A program made the position numbers and the translations under genes. The notes under the pieces are model-generated. The model was not told where the DNA came from. It saw only the letters and a program-made list of their open reading frames with translations, and did no database searches. Shown piece by piece: positions 10,001 through 19,362 of a stretch of DNA of 64,000 bases; the stretch's first letter is position 1, and each line of letters begins with the position of its first letter. Source of the stretch: Paenarthrobacter nitroguajacolicus (lineage in GTDB: Bacteria > Actinomycetota > Actinomycetes > Actinomycetales > Micrococcaceae); the NCBI RefSeq assembly GCF_007786235.1, contig NZ_VNFK01000016.1, forward strand, positions 1 to 64,000. The letters are read 5' to 3'.

Positions 10001-11654
10001 TAACCAGCTCTTCGCGGATGGCATCCAACGGCGGGTTGGTGACCTGGGCGAAGGACTGCACGAAGTAGTCAAACAACAAGCGCGGACGCTTGGAGAGCAC
10101 GGCAACGGGAGTGTCTGAACCCATGGCACCCAGGGGCTCGGCACCGGTGCGGGACATCGGGCCAAGCAGGATCTTCAGCTCTTCGGTGGTGTAACCGAAA
10201 GTGCGCTGACGGATGTTCACGGAGGCAGCCGTGTGGACCACGTGCTCGCGTTCGGGGAGCTCGTTGATGTCGATCAGGTTGTCCTTGAGCCACTCAGCCC
10301 AGGGATTGGCGGCGGCGACCTCGGCCTTGACCTCGGCGTCGTCAATGATGCGGCCGGCCTCAGTGTCCACCAGGAACATCTTGCCGGGAGCTACGCGTCC
10401 CTTCTTGACCACGTTGGAAGGCTCAACCTCGATCACGCCGACTTCGGAGGCGAAGATGATCAGGCCGTCTTCGGTGATCCAGTAGCGTCCCGGGCGCAGG
10501 CCATTGCGGTCCAACGTTGCACCAACGAGGTTGCCGTCGGTGAAGGAGACAGCAGCAGGACCGTCCCACGGCTCCATGAGCAGTGAGTGGTACTCGTAGA
10601 ACGCGCGGCGGGCGGGATCCATGGTGGCGTGGTTCTCCCACGCTTCCGGGATCATCATCATGATGGAGTGCGTGATGGGGCGGCCGGAGAGCCACAGGAG
10701 CTCGGCTACTTCGTCGAACGAAGCGGAGTCCGAGGCACCCGGGGTGCAGATCGGGTACAGCTCCTCGGGCACGGAACCCAGCAGAGGGCTGGCAAGCTGC
10801 GACTGGCGCGCACGCATCCAGTTGCGGTTTCCCTTGACCGTGTTGATTTCACCGTTGTGCGCGATGGTGCGGAAAGGCTGCGCCAATGGCCACGACGGGA
10901 ACGTGTTGGTGGAGAAGCGCGAGTGCACAATGGCGAGTTTCGTCTTGAAGCGCTTGTCCGAAAGGTCCGGGTAGAACGGCTCAAGCTGGGCCGTGGTCAG
11001 CATGCCCTTGTACACAATGGTGCGCGAGGACAGCGACGGGAAGTACACGCCGAACTTGTTCTGGGCGCGCTTGCGGATTCGCCAGGCACGGGAATCCAGC
11101 TCATTGTGTTCGAGCTGCTCGCCGGTGGCCGAAGCAAAGAAGGGCTGCGCGAAGTACGGCATGCAAGCCCGCGCCATGGCGCCAACGAGGTCGGCCACGA
11201 CGGGCACTTCACGCCAGCCGAGGACTGTGAGGCCCTCGTCGGCAGCAAGCGCCTCAATGCCGGCCTTCGCGTTGTCTGCTTCGCGGGATTCAGCAGGCAG
11301 GAAGGCAGTGCCCACAACGTACTGTCCGGGGGCAGGCAGTTCGAATTCGGTGACGGCCCTGAAGAACTCGTCCGGAACCTGCATGAGCAGGCCCGCACCG
11401 TCGCCGGTACCTTCGTCGGCGCCCACGGCGCCGCGGTGTTCGAGATTGCGGAGGGCGGTCAGTGCCGCTTCCACGATGTCGTATCCCGGTTCCCCGCGGA
11501 GCGTGGCAATAATAGCCAAGCCGCAGGCGTCCTTCTCCTTATCAGGGTTGTAAAGACCCTGGGCCTCCGGGAGCGCGGCAAAGCGCTTGAACGGAGACAT
11601 GGCACCCTGAGGTTCGATATTTTCGGACCAACCGGGGTTATGAAGATGGGTCAT
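7041..11654 (-). CDS. gltB: Glutamate synthase large subunit
   Basis: Makes two glutamates from glutamine and 2-oxoglutarate. The start is placed at ATG 11654, giving 1537 residues, because GAGGAAGG lies about 8 nt upstream; a start 18 codons earlier has no such support. The N-terminal class II amidotransferase begins at the Cys of KDACGLAII, which becomes the N-terminal nucleophile after propeptide removal, and carries HSRFSTNTFPSW and IAHNGEINT. The central and FMN domains follow, with three Cys of the 3Fe-4S cluster in CIMMRVCHLDTCPVG, and then a Gly-rich beta-helix. It is first in the gltBD pair. Confidence 0.96.
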
Positions 11655-11752
11655 GGGAGACGTCCTTCCTCGAGATCGTGCGTATGGAAGGGACAACGTT
11701 GGCCCCACCTTGCCTGCCCTGTGACGGGCACAACAAAGCGCTAGTTATTGGA

Positions 11753-11782
11753 ATTGTAGGCCAGCCGATCCAGCGCAACGAA
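11753..11782 (-). promoter_or_regulatory. Candidate gltB promoter
   Basis: On the minus strand a TACAAT hexamer (11758-11753) follows TTCGTT (11782-11777) with an 18-bp spacer. It would start transcription about 90 nt upstream of the gltB ATG. The match is by eye only. Confidence 0.35.
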
Positions 11783-11913
11783 CAGTTACGCAGACCTCTG
11801 GCCCCGGCTTGACCAGTGAACATCGGTATGCTGCGATCCGGTTTCCGGGGTGCCACGACGCTGTGGACTGGGCCCTACGAGCGGTGACTCTGTTGCCCCT
11901 GAACCGACGGCGA

Positions 11914-13068
11914 CTACTTGGTGTCGTCTGCCTTCGGCGAGGATCCGGGGGCCTTCCTCGCGGCAGTCGCAGCAGGTGTGGAATCCGCGGCGGACGTGGT
12001 GTCCTTCGTAGAATCCCCTGCTGCATCCTGCGGCTCGTCAACGTGGCCCGGATCGCTTTGGTTATCTGGGAGATTACCACGCGAACCAGTATCTGAGACA
12101 GATGCGTCCACATCATGACTGGTGACGCTCGTCACCGCAGAGGGGCCGTTTTCGGCCTTCTCTTCTGGCTCCCGGCCCGGCAAATAAGGGGTGTCGGGCA
12201 CCGGCCGGCCACGTCGGCCGAGGGCGAAGAAGATCGCCAGTGCCACGATGAAGACCAAGATGCTGGTCCACACGTTGAGCCTGGTGGTGATGCCGAACAG
12301 GGTGATTTGCTCTGCGTCGTCAATGCGGAGAGCCTCTATCCAAACACGGCCAAGGGTGTAGTACACGGCGTACAGCCAGAACAAGCGACCCCAACGGAAG
12401 CTGAACTTCTTGTCCAGCAGCAAGAGGATGGCGACGCCAACCAGGTTCCACACCATCTCGTAAAGGAACGTCGGGTGGAAGAGGGTGCCCGCAGCCATGT
12501 CGGCCGGGAAATTGGCATTGGCAGGATCAATCTCCAGGCCCCACGGCAAGGTGGTGGGCGCACCGAAGAGCTCTTGGTTGAACCAGTTGCCCAGGCGGCC
12601 GATGGCCTGCGCCAGCAGGAGGCCGGGCGCTGCTGCGTCCAGGAACGCCGTCAGCTTGACGCCTGCGCGCCGGCAGCCAATCCAAGCGCCCACGGCGCCG
12701 AGGATCACCGCACCCCAGATGCCAAGCCCGCCACGCTGAATCTGCGGAATCAGCGAGAGGTCTCCCGTGCCGTCGAAGCCAGGACCGAAGTAGGCGTCGG
12801 GAGACGAGAACACGTGGTAAAGGCGTCCACCGATGATGCCGAACGGGATCGCCCAGATGGCAATGTCCCACAGGCTTCCTTCAGGGGCGCCCCTGCGCTT
12901 CCATCGGGCAGAGGTCAACCAAAGGCCCACGATGATGCCCGCCAGGATGCAGAGAGCGTAGGCGTGGATACGCAACGTCCCCCACGGCAGCGGAATGTCG
13001 AAACCGGACCACGACGGGCTCGGGATACTCAGGGGGACCATTGCCGCTGCGTGGAGGACGGTCTGCAT
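11914..13068 (-). CDS. lgt: Phosphatidylglycerol-prolipoprotein diacylglyceryl transferase
   Basis: Adds diacylglycerol to the lipobox Cys of prelipoproteins in the cytoplasmic membrane. Of the 384 residues, about 1-275 form the usual seven-helix core, with the LRIHAYALCILAG start, the GRLYHVFSSPDAYFGPG loop and the Lgt signature GRLGNWFNQELFG. Residues after about 280 are a polar, Pro/Ser/Thr/Asp-rich cytoplasmic tail of about 100 residues, common in actinobacterial Lgt. It starts 21 bp after trpA and has AAAGGAAA upstream, so it is probably on the trp transcript. Confidence 0.94.
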   Translation of the reverse strand: MQTVLHAAAMVPLSIPSPSWSGFDIPLPWGTLRIHAYALCILAGIIVGLWLTSARWKRRGAPEGSLWDIAIWAIPFGIIGGRLYHVFSSPDAYFGPGFDGTGDLSLIPQIQRGGLGIWGAVILGAVGAWIGCRRAGVKLTAFLDAAAPGLLLAQAIGRLGNWFNQELFGAPTTLPWGLEIDPANANFPADMAAGTLFHPTFLYEMVWNLVGVAILLLLDKKFSFRWGRLFWLYAVYYTLGRVWIEALRIDDAEQITLFGITTRLNVWTSILVFIVALAIFFALGRRGRPVPDTPYLPGREPEEKAENGPSAVTSVTSHDVDASVSDTGSRGNLPDNQSDPGHVDEPQDAAGDSTKDTTSAADSTPAATAARKAPGSSPKADDTK

Positions 13069-13089
13069 TCGCTTCGCTGTTTCCTTTTC

Positions 13090-13905
13090 CTAGGCTTCTG
13101 CAGCTGCGCGGCCCAGGCCGGCGCTGAGGTTCTTGGTGAGTTGCCCGACGGCGTCCACGCCGCCGTCGCGGAGGGCCGCCACCAGGGCGGTGCCAACGAT
13201 GACGCCGTCGGCATAGGCGGCGATTTCACGGACGTGGTCCGGGTTGGAGACACCCAAACCAACACAGACCCTCTCCGCTCCGGCTGCATGGGCGCGGGCG
13301 ACGACGTCTTCCGCGCTGCTGCTGACCGAAGTGCGTGTTCCGGTGACGCCCATGATCGAGACCGCATAGACGAATCCGCGGCTGGCCTTGACTGTCATGT
13401 CGAGGCGTTCGGGAGTCGATGAGGGTGCCACGAGGAACACCCGGTCCAGTCCGTACTTGTCCGAGGCTTCAAACCATTCTGAGGCTTCGTCCGGAATGAG
13501 GTCCGGCGTAATGAGCCCTGCTCCCCCGGCTTCGGCCAGGCGGCGGGAGAACTCGTCAACGCCCATCCGCATCACCGGGTTCCAGTACGTCATTACCAAG
13601 ACCGCGGCGTCAGTTGCCGCGGTAATCCCGGCAACGACGTCGAAAACGTCCGCAACGCGGAAACCATTGGAGATGGCTTCGGTGGTGGCGGCCTGGATGA
13701 CGGGGCCGTCCATCACAGGATCCGAGTAAGGGATGCCGATTTCGATGAGGTCAGCGCCGTTGCGGGCCAGCGCAATACCGGCCTCGATGCTCTCCCGTAC
13801 CGTCGGGTAACCCGCAGGCAGGTAGCCCACCAGGGCTGCCCGGCCTTCGGACTTGGCCCGGTCAATGGCGGCAGCGGATTTGCTGGCGAATTGTTCAGTC
13901 ATCAC
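13090..13905 (-). CDS. trpA: Tryptophan synthase alpha subunit
   Basis: Cleaves indole-3-glycerol phosphate to indole and glyceraldehyde 3-phosphate. The 271 residues carry the family signature LIEIGIPYSDPVMDGP with catalytic Glu55 and Asp66, and the phosphate-binding ADGVIVGTALV segment near the end. The start overlaps the trpB stop by 4 bp (ATGA), which couples the two subunits of the alpha2beta2 enzyme. Confidence 0.96.
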   Translation of the reverse strand: MMTEQFASKSAAAIDRAKSEGRAALVGYLPAGYPTVRESIEAGIALARNGADLIEIGIPYSDPVMDGPVIQAATTEAISNGFRVADVFDVVAGITAATDAAVLVMTYWNPVMRMGVDEFSRRLAEAGGAGLITPDLIPDEASEWFEASDKYGLDRVFLVAPSSTPERLDMTVKASRGFVYAVSIMGVTGTRTSVSSSAEDVVARAHAAGAERVCVGLGVSNPDHVREIAAYADGVIVGTALVAALRDGGVDAVGQLTKNLSAGLGRAAAEA

Positions 13906-15278
13906 TTCTGGTCCTCGTTGACGTCCGCGGTTGCTTCGGACGTACGGTCTGTGGGTCCCTTGGGCTTGCGTGTGGACAACGTGGTGCCCTTGACGTGCCC
14001 TTCCTCATCCAACATGTTGAACCAGGCGGCGGCCGTCTCAACATCCTTGTCGCCACGCCCGGACAGATTGACGATCACGGAGACGTCGGAGGGCGTTTCC
14101 TTGCCTGCTGTGAGGCGCTGGCCAATCTTGATGGCACCGGCCAAGGCGTGCGAGGACTCAATGGCAGGAATAATGCCCTCGGTCCGGCACAGGAGGCTGA
14201 ACGCGTCCATGGCTTCGGTGTCGGTGACGGCCTCATAGGTGACCCGCCCGATGTCCGCAAGGTACGAGTGCTCGGGCCCAACACTGGGGTAGTCCAAACC
14301 GGCCGAGATTGAGTGGGACTCGATGGTCTGACCATCTTCATCCTGCATGAGGTACGAACGGGCGCCGTGCAGTACGCCCGGGCGGCCCAGGGAGATGGCT
14401 GCAGCATGCCGGCCGGTCTCTACGCCTTCGCCGCCGGCCTCAAAGCCATAGATCTTTACAGACGCGTCATCCAGGAACGCGTGGAACAAGCCAATGGCGT
14501 TCGAGCCGCCACCGATGCATGCACAGATAGCGTCCGGAAGCTTTCCGGTCTGCTCCAGGATCTGGCCGCGGGCTTCCTCACCAATGACTTCATGGAAGTA
14601 ACGGACCATGGCGGGGAAAGGATGCGCGCCGGCGGCGGTGCCCAGCAGGTAATGCGTGTGCTCCACGTTCGAAACCCAGTCACGAAGGGCGTCGTTGATG
14701 GCGTCCTTCAACGTTTGGGAACCGTTGGTCACAGGGACCACTGTGGCCCCAAGCAGCTGCATGCGGGCCACGTTCAGCGCCTGGCGGCGGCAGTCCTCAG
14801 CGCCCATGTAGACCACGCACTCGAGGCCCAACAGGGCGGCGGCGGTAGCACTGGCCACGCCGTGCTGTCCGGCGCCCGTCTCAGCGATAACGCGGGTCTT
14901 GCCCATGCGTTTCGCCAGAAGGGCTTGGCCCAGTACGTTGTTGATCTTGTGGGAACCGGTGTGGTTGAGGTCCTCCCGCTTAAGGAAGATGCGTGCCCCA
15001 CCGGCGTGCTCCGAGAAGCGCTTGGCCTCCGTGAGCAAGGACGGCCTGCCCGAGTAGTTCTTGTTGAGGTCCTTCAGCTGCGCGATGAAATCGGGATCAG
15101 CCTTGGCTTTCTCAAAGGTGTCCTGGACTTCATCGAGGGCGGCGATGAGGGATTCAGGCATCCAGCGTCCGCCATAGCTGCCAAAGTAGGGCCCGGAGGC
15201 GTTACGCAGCGAAGGGCCACCTTGCAGGAATGCGTCGGCCGCATTCTCTTCTGAGCCGGCTGTTGGCGCGTCGACCAT
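13902..15278 (-). CDS. trpB: Tryptophan synthase beta subunit
   Basis: Condenses indole with serine using PLP. The start at ATG 15278 gives 458 residues and has GGTGAG 4 nt upstream; an ATG 17 codons earlier would run into the intergenic hairpin region. PLP Lys111 lies in the HTGSHKINN motif and the phosphate-binding loop is GGGSNAIG. N- and C-terminal extensions of roughly 25-35 residues make it longer than the E. coli protein. It follows trpC after a 114-bp gap with a strong hairpin. Confidence 0.96.
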   Translation of the reverse strand: MVDAPTAGSEENAADAFLQGGPSLRNASGPYFGSYGGRWMPESLIAALDEVQDTFEKAKADPDFIAQLKDLNKNYSGRPSLLTEAKRFSEHAGGARIFLKREDLNHTGSHKINNVLGQALLAKRMGKTRVIAETGAGQHGVASATAAALLGLECVVYMGAEDCRRQALNVARMQLLGATVVPVTNGSQTLKDAINDALRDWVSNVEHTHYLLGTAAGAHPFPAMVRYFHEVIGEEARGQILEQTGKLPDAICACIGGGSNAIGLFHAFLDDASVKIYGFEAGGEGVETGRHAAAISLGRPGVLHGARSYLMQDEDGQTIESHSISAGLDYPSVGPEHSYLADIGRVTYEAVTDTEAMDAFSLLCRTEGIIPAIESSHALAGAIKIGQRLTAGKETPSDVSVIVNLSGRGDKDVETAAAWFNMLDEEGHVKGTTLSTRKPKGPTDRTSEATADVNEDQK

Positions 15279-15329
15279 CAGTCTCACCGTCCTGTTCCAG
15301 ATAGTTCTTTGGGTAGTTCCACGTGCCAC

Positions 15330-15362
15330 AAGGCAGCCGCGGGCGCTTGCCCGGGCTGCCTT
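15330..15362 (-). promoter_or_regulatory. Strong hairpin between trpC and trpB
   Basis: The arms AAGGCAGCC and GGCTGCCTT enclose a second stem CGGGC-GCTT-GCCCG, giving about 14 paired bases with one bulge. No T-tract follows, so partial termination, mRNA processing or segmental stability is as likely as a true terminator. Confidence 0.5.
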
Positions 15363-15392
15363 ATGACTATTCGCCGTGATTCAGTTACTGCC

Positions 15393-16211
15393 TCAGTTCC
15401 TGACGGCGATGGCTGCAGCTCCAGCTGCCTTGAATTCGGTAATACGTTCGCGTGGGGTGGAGTCGCTGACCAGCGCCTCCCCCACCAGGATGGCGTTGGC
15501 ACCACCCGCTGCGTAATGCGATACGTCCTCTGGACCCCTGACACCCGATTCCGCGACGATGACGGACCCAGCCGGAATCAATCCCGCCAAAGACCCGAAA
15601 ACCGAGCGGTCGACGTCGAGCGTCTTAAGGTTGCGGACGTTGATGCCAACAATCTTGGCCTTCGCCGCAACGGCGCGCTCAATTTCTTCTTCGGTGTGGG
15701 TTTCCACCAGGACGTTCATGCCTAGCTCGTGGCTCAGTGCGCTGAACTCGGCAAGCTCGGAGTCGGACAAGGCCGCCACGATGAGCAGGATGAGGTCGGC
15801 ACCGTGGGCACGGGCTTCCCAGATCTGGTACTCGTCAACGGTGAAGTCCTTGCGCAGCAGGGGAACGTCGACGGCGGCACGAACAGCATCGAGATCGGCC
15901 AGCGACCCGCCGAACCGGCGCTGTTCTGTAAGGACGCTGATGACGGATGCTCCGCCGTCGGCGTACTGCACCGCAAGCGACGCGGGGTCGGCGATCGGTG
16001 CGAGGTCGCCCTTGGAGGGGCTGCGCCGCTTGATTTCCGCGATGACCTTGAGGTCGTTGCGCACGGAGGAGGGACCGCCCAAGGCGGCCCAGGCATCACG
16101 GGCAGGAGCGGAACCTGCGGCGCGCTCCTTCAGCTCGACGAGGGACACGAGCCGGCGGCGGGCGTCCATCTCCTCCTTGACGCCAACAATGATGTCATCA
16201 AGAACGGTCAC
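15393..16211 (-). CDS. trpC: Indole-3-glycerol phosphate synthase
   Basis: Closes the indole ring from CdRP in tryptophan synthesis. The 272 residues form a TIM barrel with VIAEIKRRSPSKGDL (substrate-binding Lys), LLRKDFTVD and the C-terminal phosphate loop VIAESGVRGPEDV. It starts at GTG 16211, two bases after the stop of the upstream HGxxPAAW gene, so it is probably coupled to it. It is monofunctional, with no TrpF domain. Confidence 0.95.
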   Translation of the reverse strand: MTVLDDIIVGVKEEMDARRRLVSLVELKERAAGSAPARDAWAALGGPSSVRNDLKVIAEIKRRSPSKGDLAPIADPASLAVQYADGGASVISVLTEQRRFGGSLADLDAVRAAVDVPLLRKDFTVDEYQIWEARAHGADLILLIVAALSDSELAEFSALSHELGMNVLVETHTEEEIERAVAAKAKIVGINVRNLKTLDVDRSVFGSLAGLIPAGSVIVAESGVRGPEDVSHYAAGGANAILVGEALVSDSTPRERITEFKAAGAAAIAVRN

Positions 16212-16213
16212 GA

Positions 16214-16486
16214 CTAGTGGCCGTTGTTCTGCAGCTTGCTGCCGCCAACTCCGTAGCCCGCCTTGCGCATTACCAAGCCCACGATGAGGCCGATGACCAT
16301 GACAACCAGCCCGCCAACAAAGATGGGCGTGCTGGCGATGACGAAAGCGATGGAGGAAATCAGGGCGCCAACCAGCATCACAATCACGCAGGTCCAGGCA
16401 GCCGGGCTATTACCGTGGCCAATGGCGTCAGCGTGGCTGGCCATGGTGGATTCAGCTTGGTTTGCGGACACTGTGGTTTTGCTCAT
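16214..16486 (-). CDS. HGxxPAAW family small membrane protein
   Basis: 90 residues with the name-giving HGNSPAAW motif at 24-31, directly before a transmembrane helix (TCVIVMLVGALISSIAFVIA), then a second helix (IFVGGLVVMVIGLIVGLVM). The family is found in actinobacterial trp operons and has no known function. The conserved motif at the membrane face suggests a binding site or partner contact. It lies 132 bp after the Trp-associated membrane protein and just before trpC. Confidence 0.85.
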   Translation of the reverse strand: MSKTTVSANQAESTMASHADAIGHGNSPAAWTCVIVMLVGALISSIAFVIASTPIFVGGLVVMVIGLIVGLVMRKAGYGVGGSKLQNNGH

Positions 16487-16618
16487 GTGGAATCTCCTCA
16501 GGATGAATACTGCTTACATTCTGCCATTTATTGACGGCGTCCGGGACATCGTCCGACGTCAGGACCGGCCGAGGCGCTTTTGTTGCGCCGGACCGGCCCG
16601 AAAGCCCGATTTTCGCTG

Positions 16619-17218
16619 CTACGTAGGGTCTTCACCACGCGACAGCCTGTCCCAGCTGTCAATCTCGTCCACGGGTTCGTTGCCCTGTTTCCTGGCAGCA
16701 GCGTCGTACTTGGTGCGTGACTTCCAGTGGCGCCCGGCGAACGGCAACAGGACTGCGCAGACGGCCAACAGGACGCCTGCGCAGACGGCGACGATGGGGA
16801 AAGCCGTCGCAGCCACGTTCGCCTGGCCTCCGGAGATGCCAGTGGCTGCGGCAATGGAACCCTGTGCAGCACCAAGCGGATCAGCCAGCACCGTAATGGC
16901 CGCCAGGATGATCCCTACGGCAGTCAGGGCGATGATGGCCGCAATGATCCACCGTGCGATCTTCCCGGCAATGGAGGCGGCCAAGCCGCCGGCCAAGGCA
17001 ACCAGCGCCAGGGCGGTGACGGCAGTGGCGGCTTTGCTGCCTTGGACGTGGAGGTTGCTGTTGGAGGCACCGGTGGGGTCCAATTGCACCTCGATCCACG
17101 TCTGGGTGGTGGTTCCAAAGACCACCAGCGCAAGGACCGCCGTGGCCAGGATCAGGGTGGACTTGCGCGCCCACCGTGGCGGCTTCGTGCTGGTTGGAGC
17201 GGAAGAGGCCGTGCTCAT
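16619..17218 (-). CDS. Trp biosynthesis-associated membrane protein
   Basis: 199 residues with about four transmembrane helices (near 20-40, 60-80, 85-110 and 130-155) and a polar C-terminus. The position directly after trpE with a 4-bp overlap is characteristic of the actinobacterial trp-operon membrane family (M. tuberculosis Rv1610). The role is unknown; roles in indole or tryptophan movement have no evidence here. A basic tail (KSRTKYDAAARKQ) should be cytoplasmic. Confidence 0.88.
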   Translation of the reverse strand: MSTASSAPTSTKPPRWARKSTLILATAVLALVVFGTTTQTWIEVQLDPTGASNSNLHVQGSKAATAVTALALVALAGGLAASIAGKIARWIIAAIIALTAVGIILAAITVLADPLGAAQGSIAAATGISGGQANVAATAFPIVAVCAGVLLAVCAVLLPFAGRHWKSRTKYDAAARKQGNEPVDEIDSWDRLSRGEDPT

Positions 17219-18798
17219 GGGGCTGAAGTCCCGCCGTCGACAATTCCTGCGTCCCGCACGGTTTCACCGGAAATGTTCTGCAGTGAACCGGCAGTGTGGA
17301 CCGCCCGCAGGGGTGCCGCAGCCTTGTTCACTGTTTCCAAGGCCTCGGAAGGCTTATGCGAATCGGCTACGATTCCACCTCCGGCTTGAACGTAGGCGCG
17401 GCCCTCCCGGAGCAGGGCGGACCGGATGGCAATGGCCATGTCCATATCGCCGGCGAAGTCCAGGTAACCCACCACACCGCCGTAGATTCCGCGACGGTGT
17501 GGTTCGAGTTCGTCGAGGAGGCGCAAAGCACGCGGTTTGGGCGCTCCGGAGAGCGTGCCTGCAGGGAACGTGGCCTTCAGGACGTCGTAGGCCTTGGCCT
17601 GGGGGGCGAGCTCGCCCACCACCGTGGAAACGAGGTGCATGATGTGGCTGAACCGCTCCACCTCCATGAACTGGGTGACGTCGACGGTACCGGCCACGCA
17701 CACCTTGGAGAGGTCGTTGCGGGACAGGTCAACCAGCATCAGGTGCTCGGCACGCTCCTTTTGGTCTGCCAGAAGTTCCGTCGCCAGCGCTTTGTCCGCC
17801 TCCACGGTCTTCCCACGAGGACGCGATCCGGCGATCGGGTGCGTGATGACTTCCTCGCCGGTCACCGTGACCAGGGCCTCCGGCGATGAACCCACGATCG
17901 AATACTCGCGGCCGTCCGCATCTTGCAGGCTGAAGAGGTACATGTACGGACTGGGGTTGGTGTTGCGCAGTACGCGATAGACATCCAGGGGATCCGCTGC
18001 ACACTCCATTTCGAAGCGTCGGGAGATCACCACTTGGAAAACTTCACCGTCCACGATTGCTTCTTTGCCGCGGTCGATCGCTTCCAGGTATTTGGCCTCG
18101 TCCCAACGCTCCTGCACGCTGGAGGCGAAGTCCAGAGCGGCCGTCTCCAGCACGGACACCGGTTGGGCAACCGGTGTGCTGACCTGGTCCAGCAAGCCTT
18201 TCACCCGGGCCACGGCGTCGTGCCACGCATCGTCCACGCGGTCGGAACTGTCATCGAAGTTGATCGCGTTGGCAATCAGGAGGACGGTTCCATCCACATT
18301 GTCGTGGACCGCCATGTCGGTCACCAGGTTCAGCGCCATCTCGGGCAACTGCAGGTCATCCTCGGGCGGAGACGTGAGCCGCTCCCAGTGACGAACGGCT
18401 TCCCACCCAAGGAAGCCCACCAGCCCGGAAGTGAATGGCGGGAGCCCCTCGAAGCGGTCCGTCTGCAGAGCGGCAATAGTGTCGCGGACCGCTTCCACCG
18501 GGTTACCGGATACCGGCACACCGACAGGTGGTTCGCCGATCCAGTGTGCTTGGCCTTCCTTGGTTGTCAGCGTGGCGCGCGACTTGGAACCGATGAAGGA
18601 ATAGCGGGACCACGCACCCCCAACCGCTGCTGATTCCAGGAGGAACGTCCCTGGCTGCCCCTTGGCCAGCTTCCGGTAGAGGCCGATGGGAGTCTCGGCG
18701 TCTGCGAGGACTTTGAGGCGCACGGGGATGACACGGCTGTGGACGGCGAGTTCGCGGAACTCTTCCAGGCCCGGGCTGATGATTCCAAGGTCCTGCAT
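17215..18798 (-). CDS. trpE: Anthranilate synthase component I
   Basis: Makes anthranilate from chorismate with ammonia supplied by TrpG, which is not encoded in this window. The 527 residues have the N-terminal LLES motif (in FLLESAAVGG) that binds feedback inhibitor tryptophan. The catalytic half has ITHPIAGSRPRGKT, DLSRNDL and GTLSGAPKPRAL. It begins 58 bp after hisI on the same strand, so his and trp genes may share a transcript. I saw no Trp-rich leader peptide in the short upstream gap. Confidence 0.96.
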   Translation of the reverse strand: MQDLGIISPGLEEFRELAVHSRVIPVRLKVLADAETPIGLYRKLAKGQPGTFLLESAAVGGAWSRYSFIGSKSRATLTTKEGQAHWIGEPPVGVPVSGNPVEAVRDTIAALQTDRFEGLPPFTSGLVGFLGWEAVRHWERLTSPPEDDLQLPEMALNLVTDMAVHDNVDGTVLLIANAINFDDSSDRVDDAWHDAVARVKGLLDQVSTPVAQPVSVLETAALDFASSVQERWDEAKYLEAIDRGKEAIVDGEVFQVVISRRFEMECAADPLDVYRVLRNTNPSPYMYLFSLQDADGREYSIVGSSPEALVTVTGEEVITHPIAGSRPRGKTVEADKALATELLADQKERAEHLMLVDLSRNDLSKVCVAGTVDVTQFMEVERFSHIMHLVSTVVGELAPQAKAYDVLKATFPAGTLSGAPKPRALRLLDELEPHRRGIYGGVVGYLDFAGDMDMAIAIRSALLREGRAYVQAGGGIVADSHKPSEALETVNKAAAPLRAVHTAGSLQNISGETVRDAGIVDGGTSAP

Positions 18799-18856
18799 GG
18801 CTATAGTTCTCCGCCTTTGGTCTGAGGTGGTGCGTCAGTGGAAAGTGGTGGATGCC

Positions 18857-19273
18857 TTAGTCGCGGTGGCCCGTAACGACACTGAAGTCTCGACCATCGA
18901 AGCAGGTCCGGGTTCCGGTGTGGCAGGCTGCGCCGATCTGGTCCACGCGGATCAGGAGGGCATCGCCGTCGCAGTCCAGGGCGACAGACTTCACGAACTG
19001 TACGTGTCCGGAGGTGTCGCCCTTACGCCAGTACTCCTGGCGGGAGCGGGAGTAGAACGTGACGCGCCCGGAGGTCATGGTGCGGTGCAGCGCTTCGTCG
19101 TCCATCCAGCCGAGCATCAGGACCTCGTTGGTGTCGTGCTGCTGGACGATAGCGGCAACGAGGCCGGCGGCGTCACGCTTGAGGGCGTTTGCGATCTCCT
19201 GCGGCAAGGGACCTGCGGGGTCGCTGGAAAGCTCCGGGGCAGGAGTTGGGCTGGGGGCGGACTGCTCTGACAT
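18857..19273 (-). CDS. hisI: Phosphoribosyl-AMP cyclohydrolase
   Basis: Opens the adenine ring of PR-AMP in histidine synthesis. From ATG 19273 it has 138 residues. It shows TFYSRSRQEYWRKGDTSGH, the Mg-binding DCDGDALLIRVDQ and the zinc-binding Cys of GAACHTGTRTCF. It is monofunctional, since HisE is separate at 21848. No Shine-Dalgarno sequence precedes the start, but TAGACT lies 7 nt upstream, so the transcript may be leaderless. Confidence 0.95.
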   Translation of the reverse strand: MSEQSAPSPTPAPELSSDPAGPLPQEIANALKRDAAGLVAAIVQQHDTNEVLMLGWMDDEALHRTMTSGRVTFYSRSRQEYWRKGDTSGHVQFVKSVALDCDGDALLIRVDQIGAACHTGTRTCFDGRDFSVVTGHRD

Positions 19274-19362
19274 CGGATTAAGTCTAGTGCCTTTGGCGGG
19301 AGCCGGATTCTGCGGCGGTTCCACTGCGCAAGAGTGGCCTGATCGTGCTAGTTTCACAAGTG
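19274..19362. promoter_or_regulatory. Divergent leaderless-type promoter region
   Basis: Two start codons face away from each other across 89 bp. On minus, TAGACT (19286-19281) lies 7 nt before the hisI ATG. On plus, TAGTTT (19349-19354) lies 8 nt before ATG 19363. Neither gene has a ribosome-binding site. The spacing fits TANNNT -10 boxes with transcription starting at or near the A of ATG. I see no strong -35 boxes. Confidence 0.5.

Noticed and set aside
10587..11744. 385-codon plus-strand ORF opposite gltB
   Set aside because: Antisense shadow covering the GltB amidotransferase domain.
18799..18856. trp attenuator leader before trpE
   Set aside because: The gap is only 58 bp and I found no Trp-rich short ORF or alternative hairpins.
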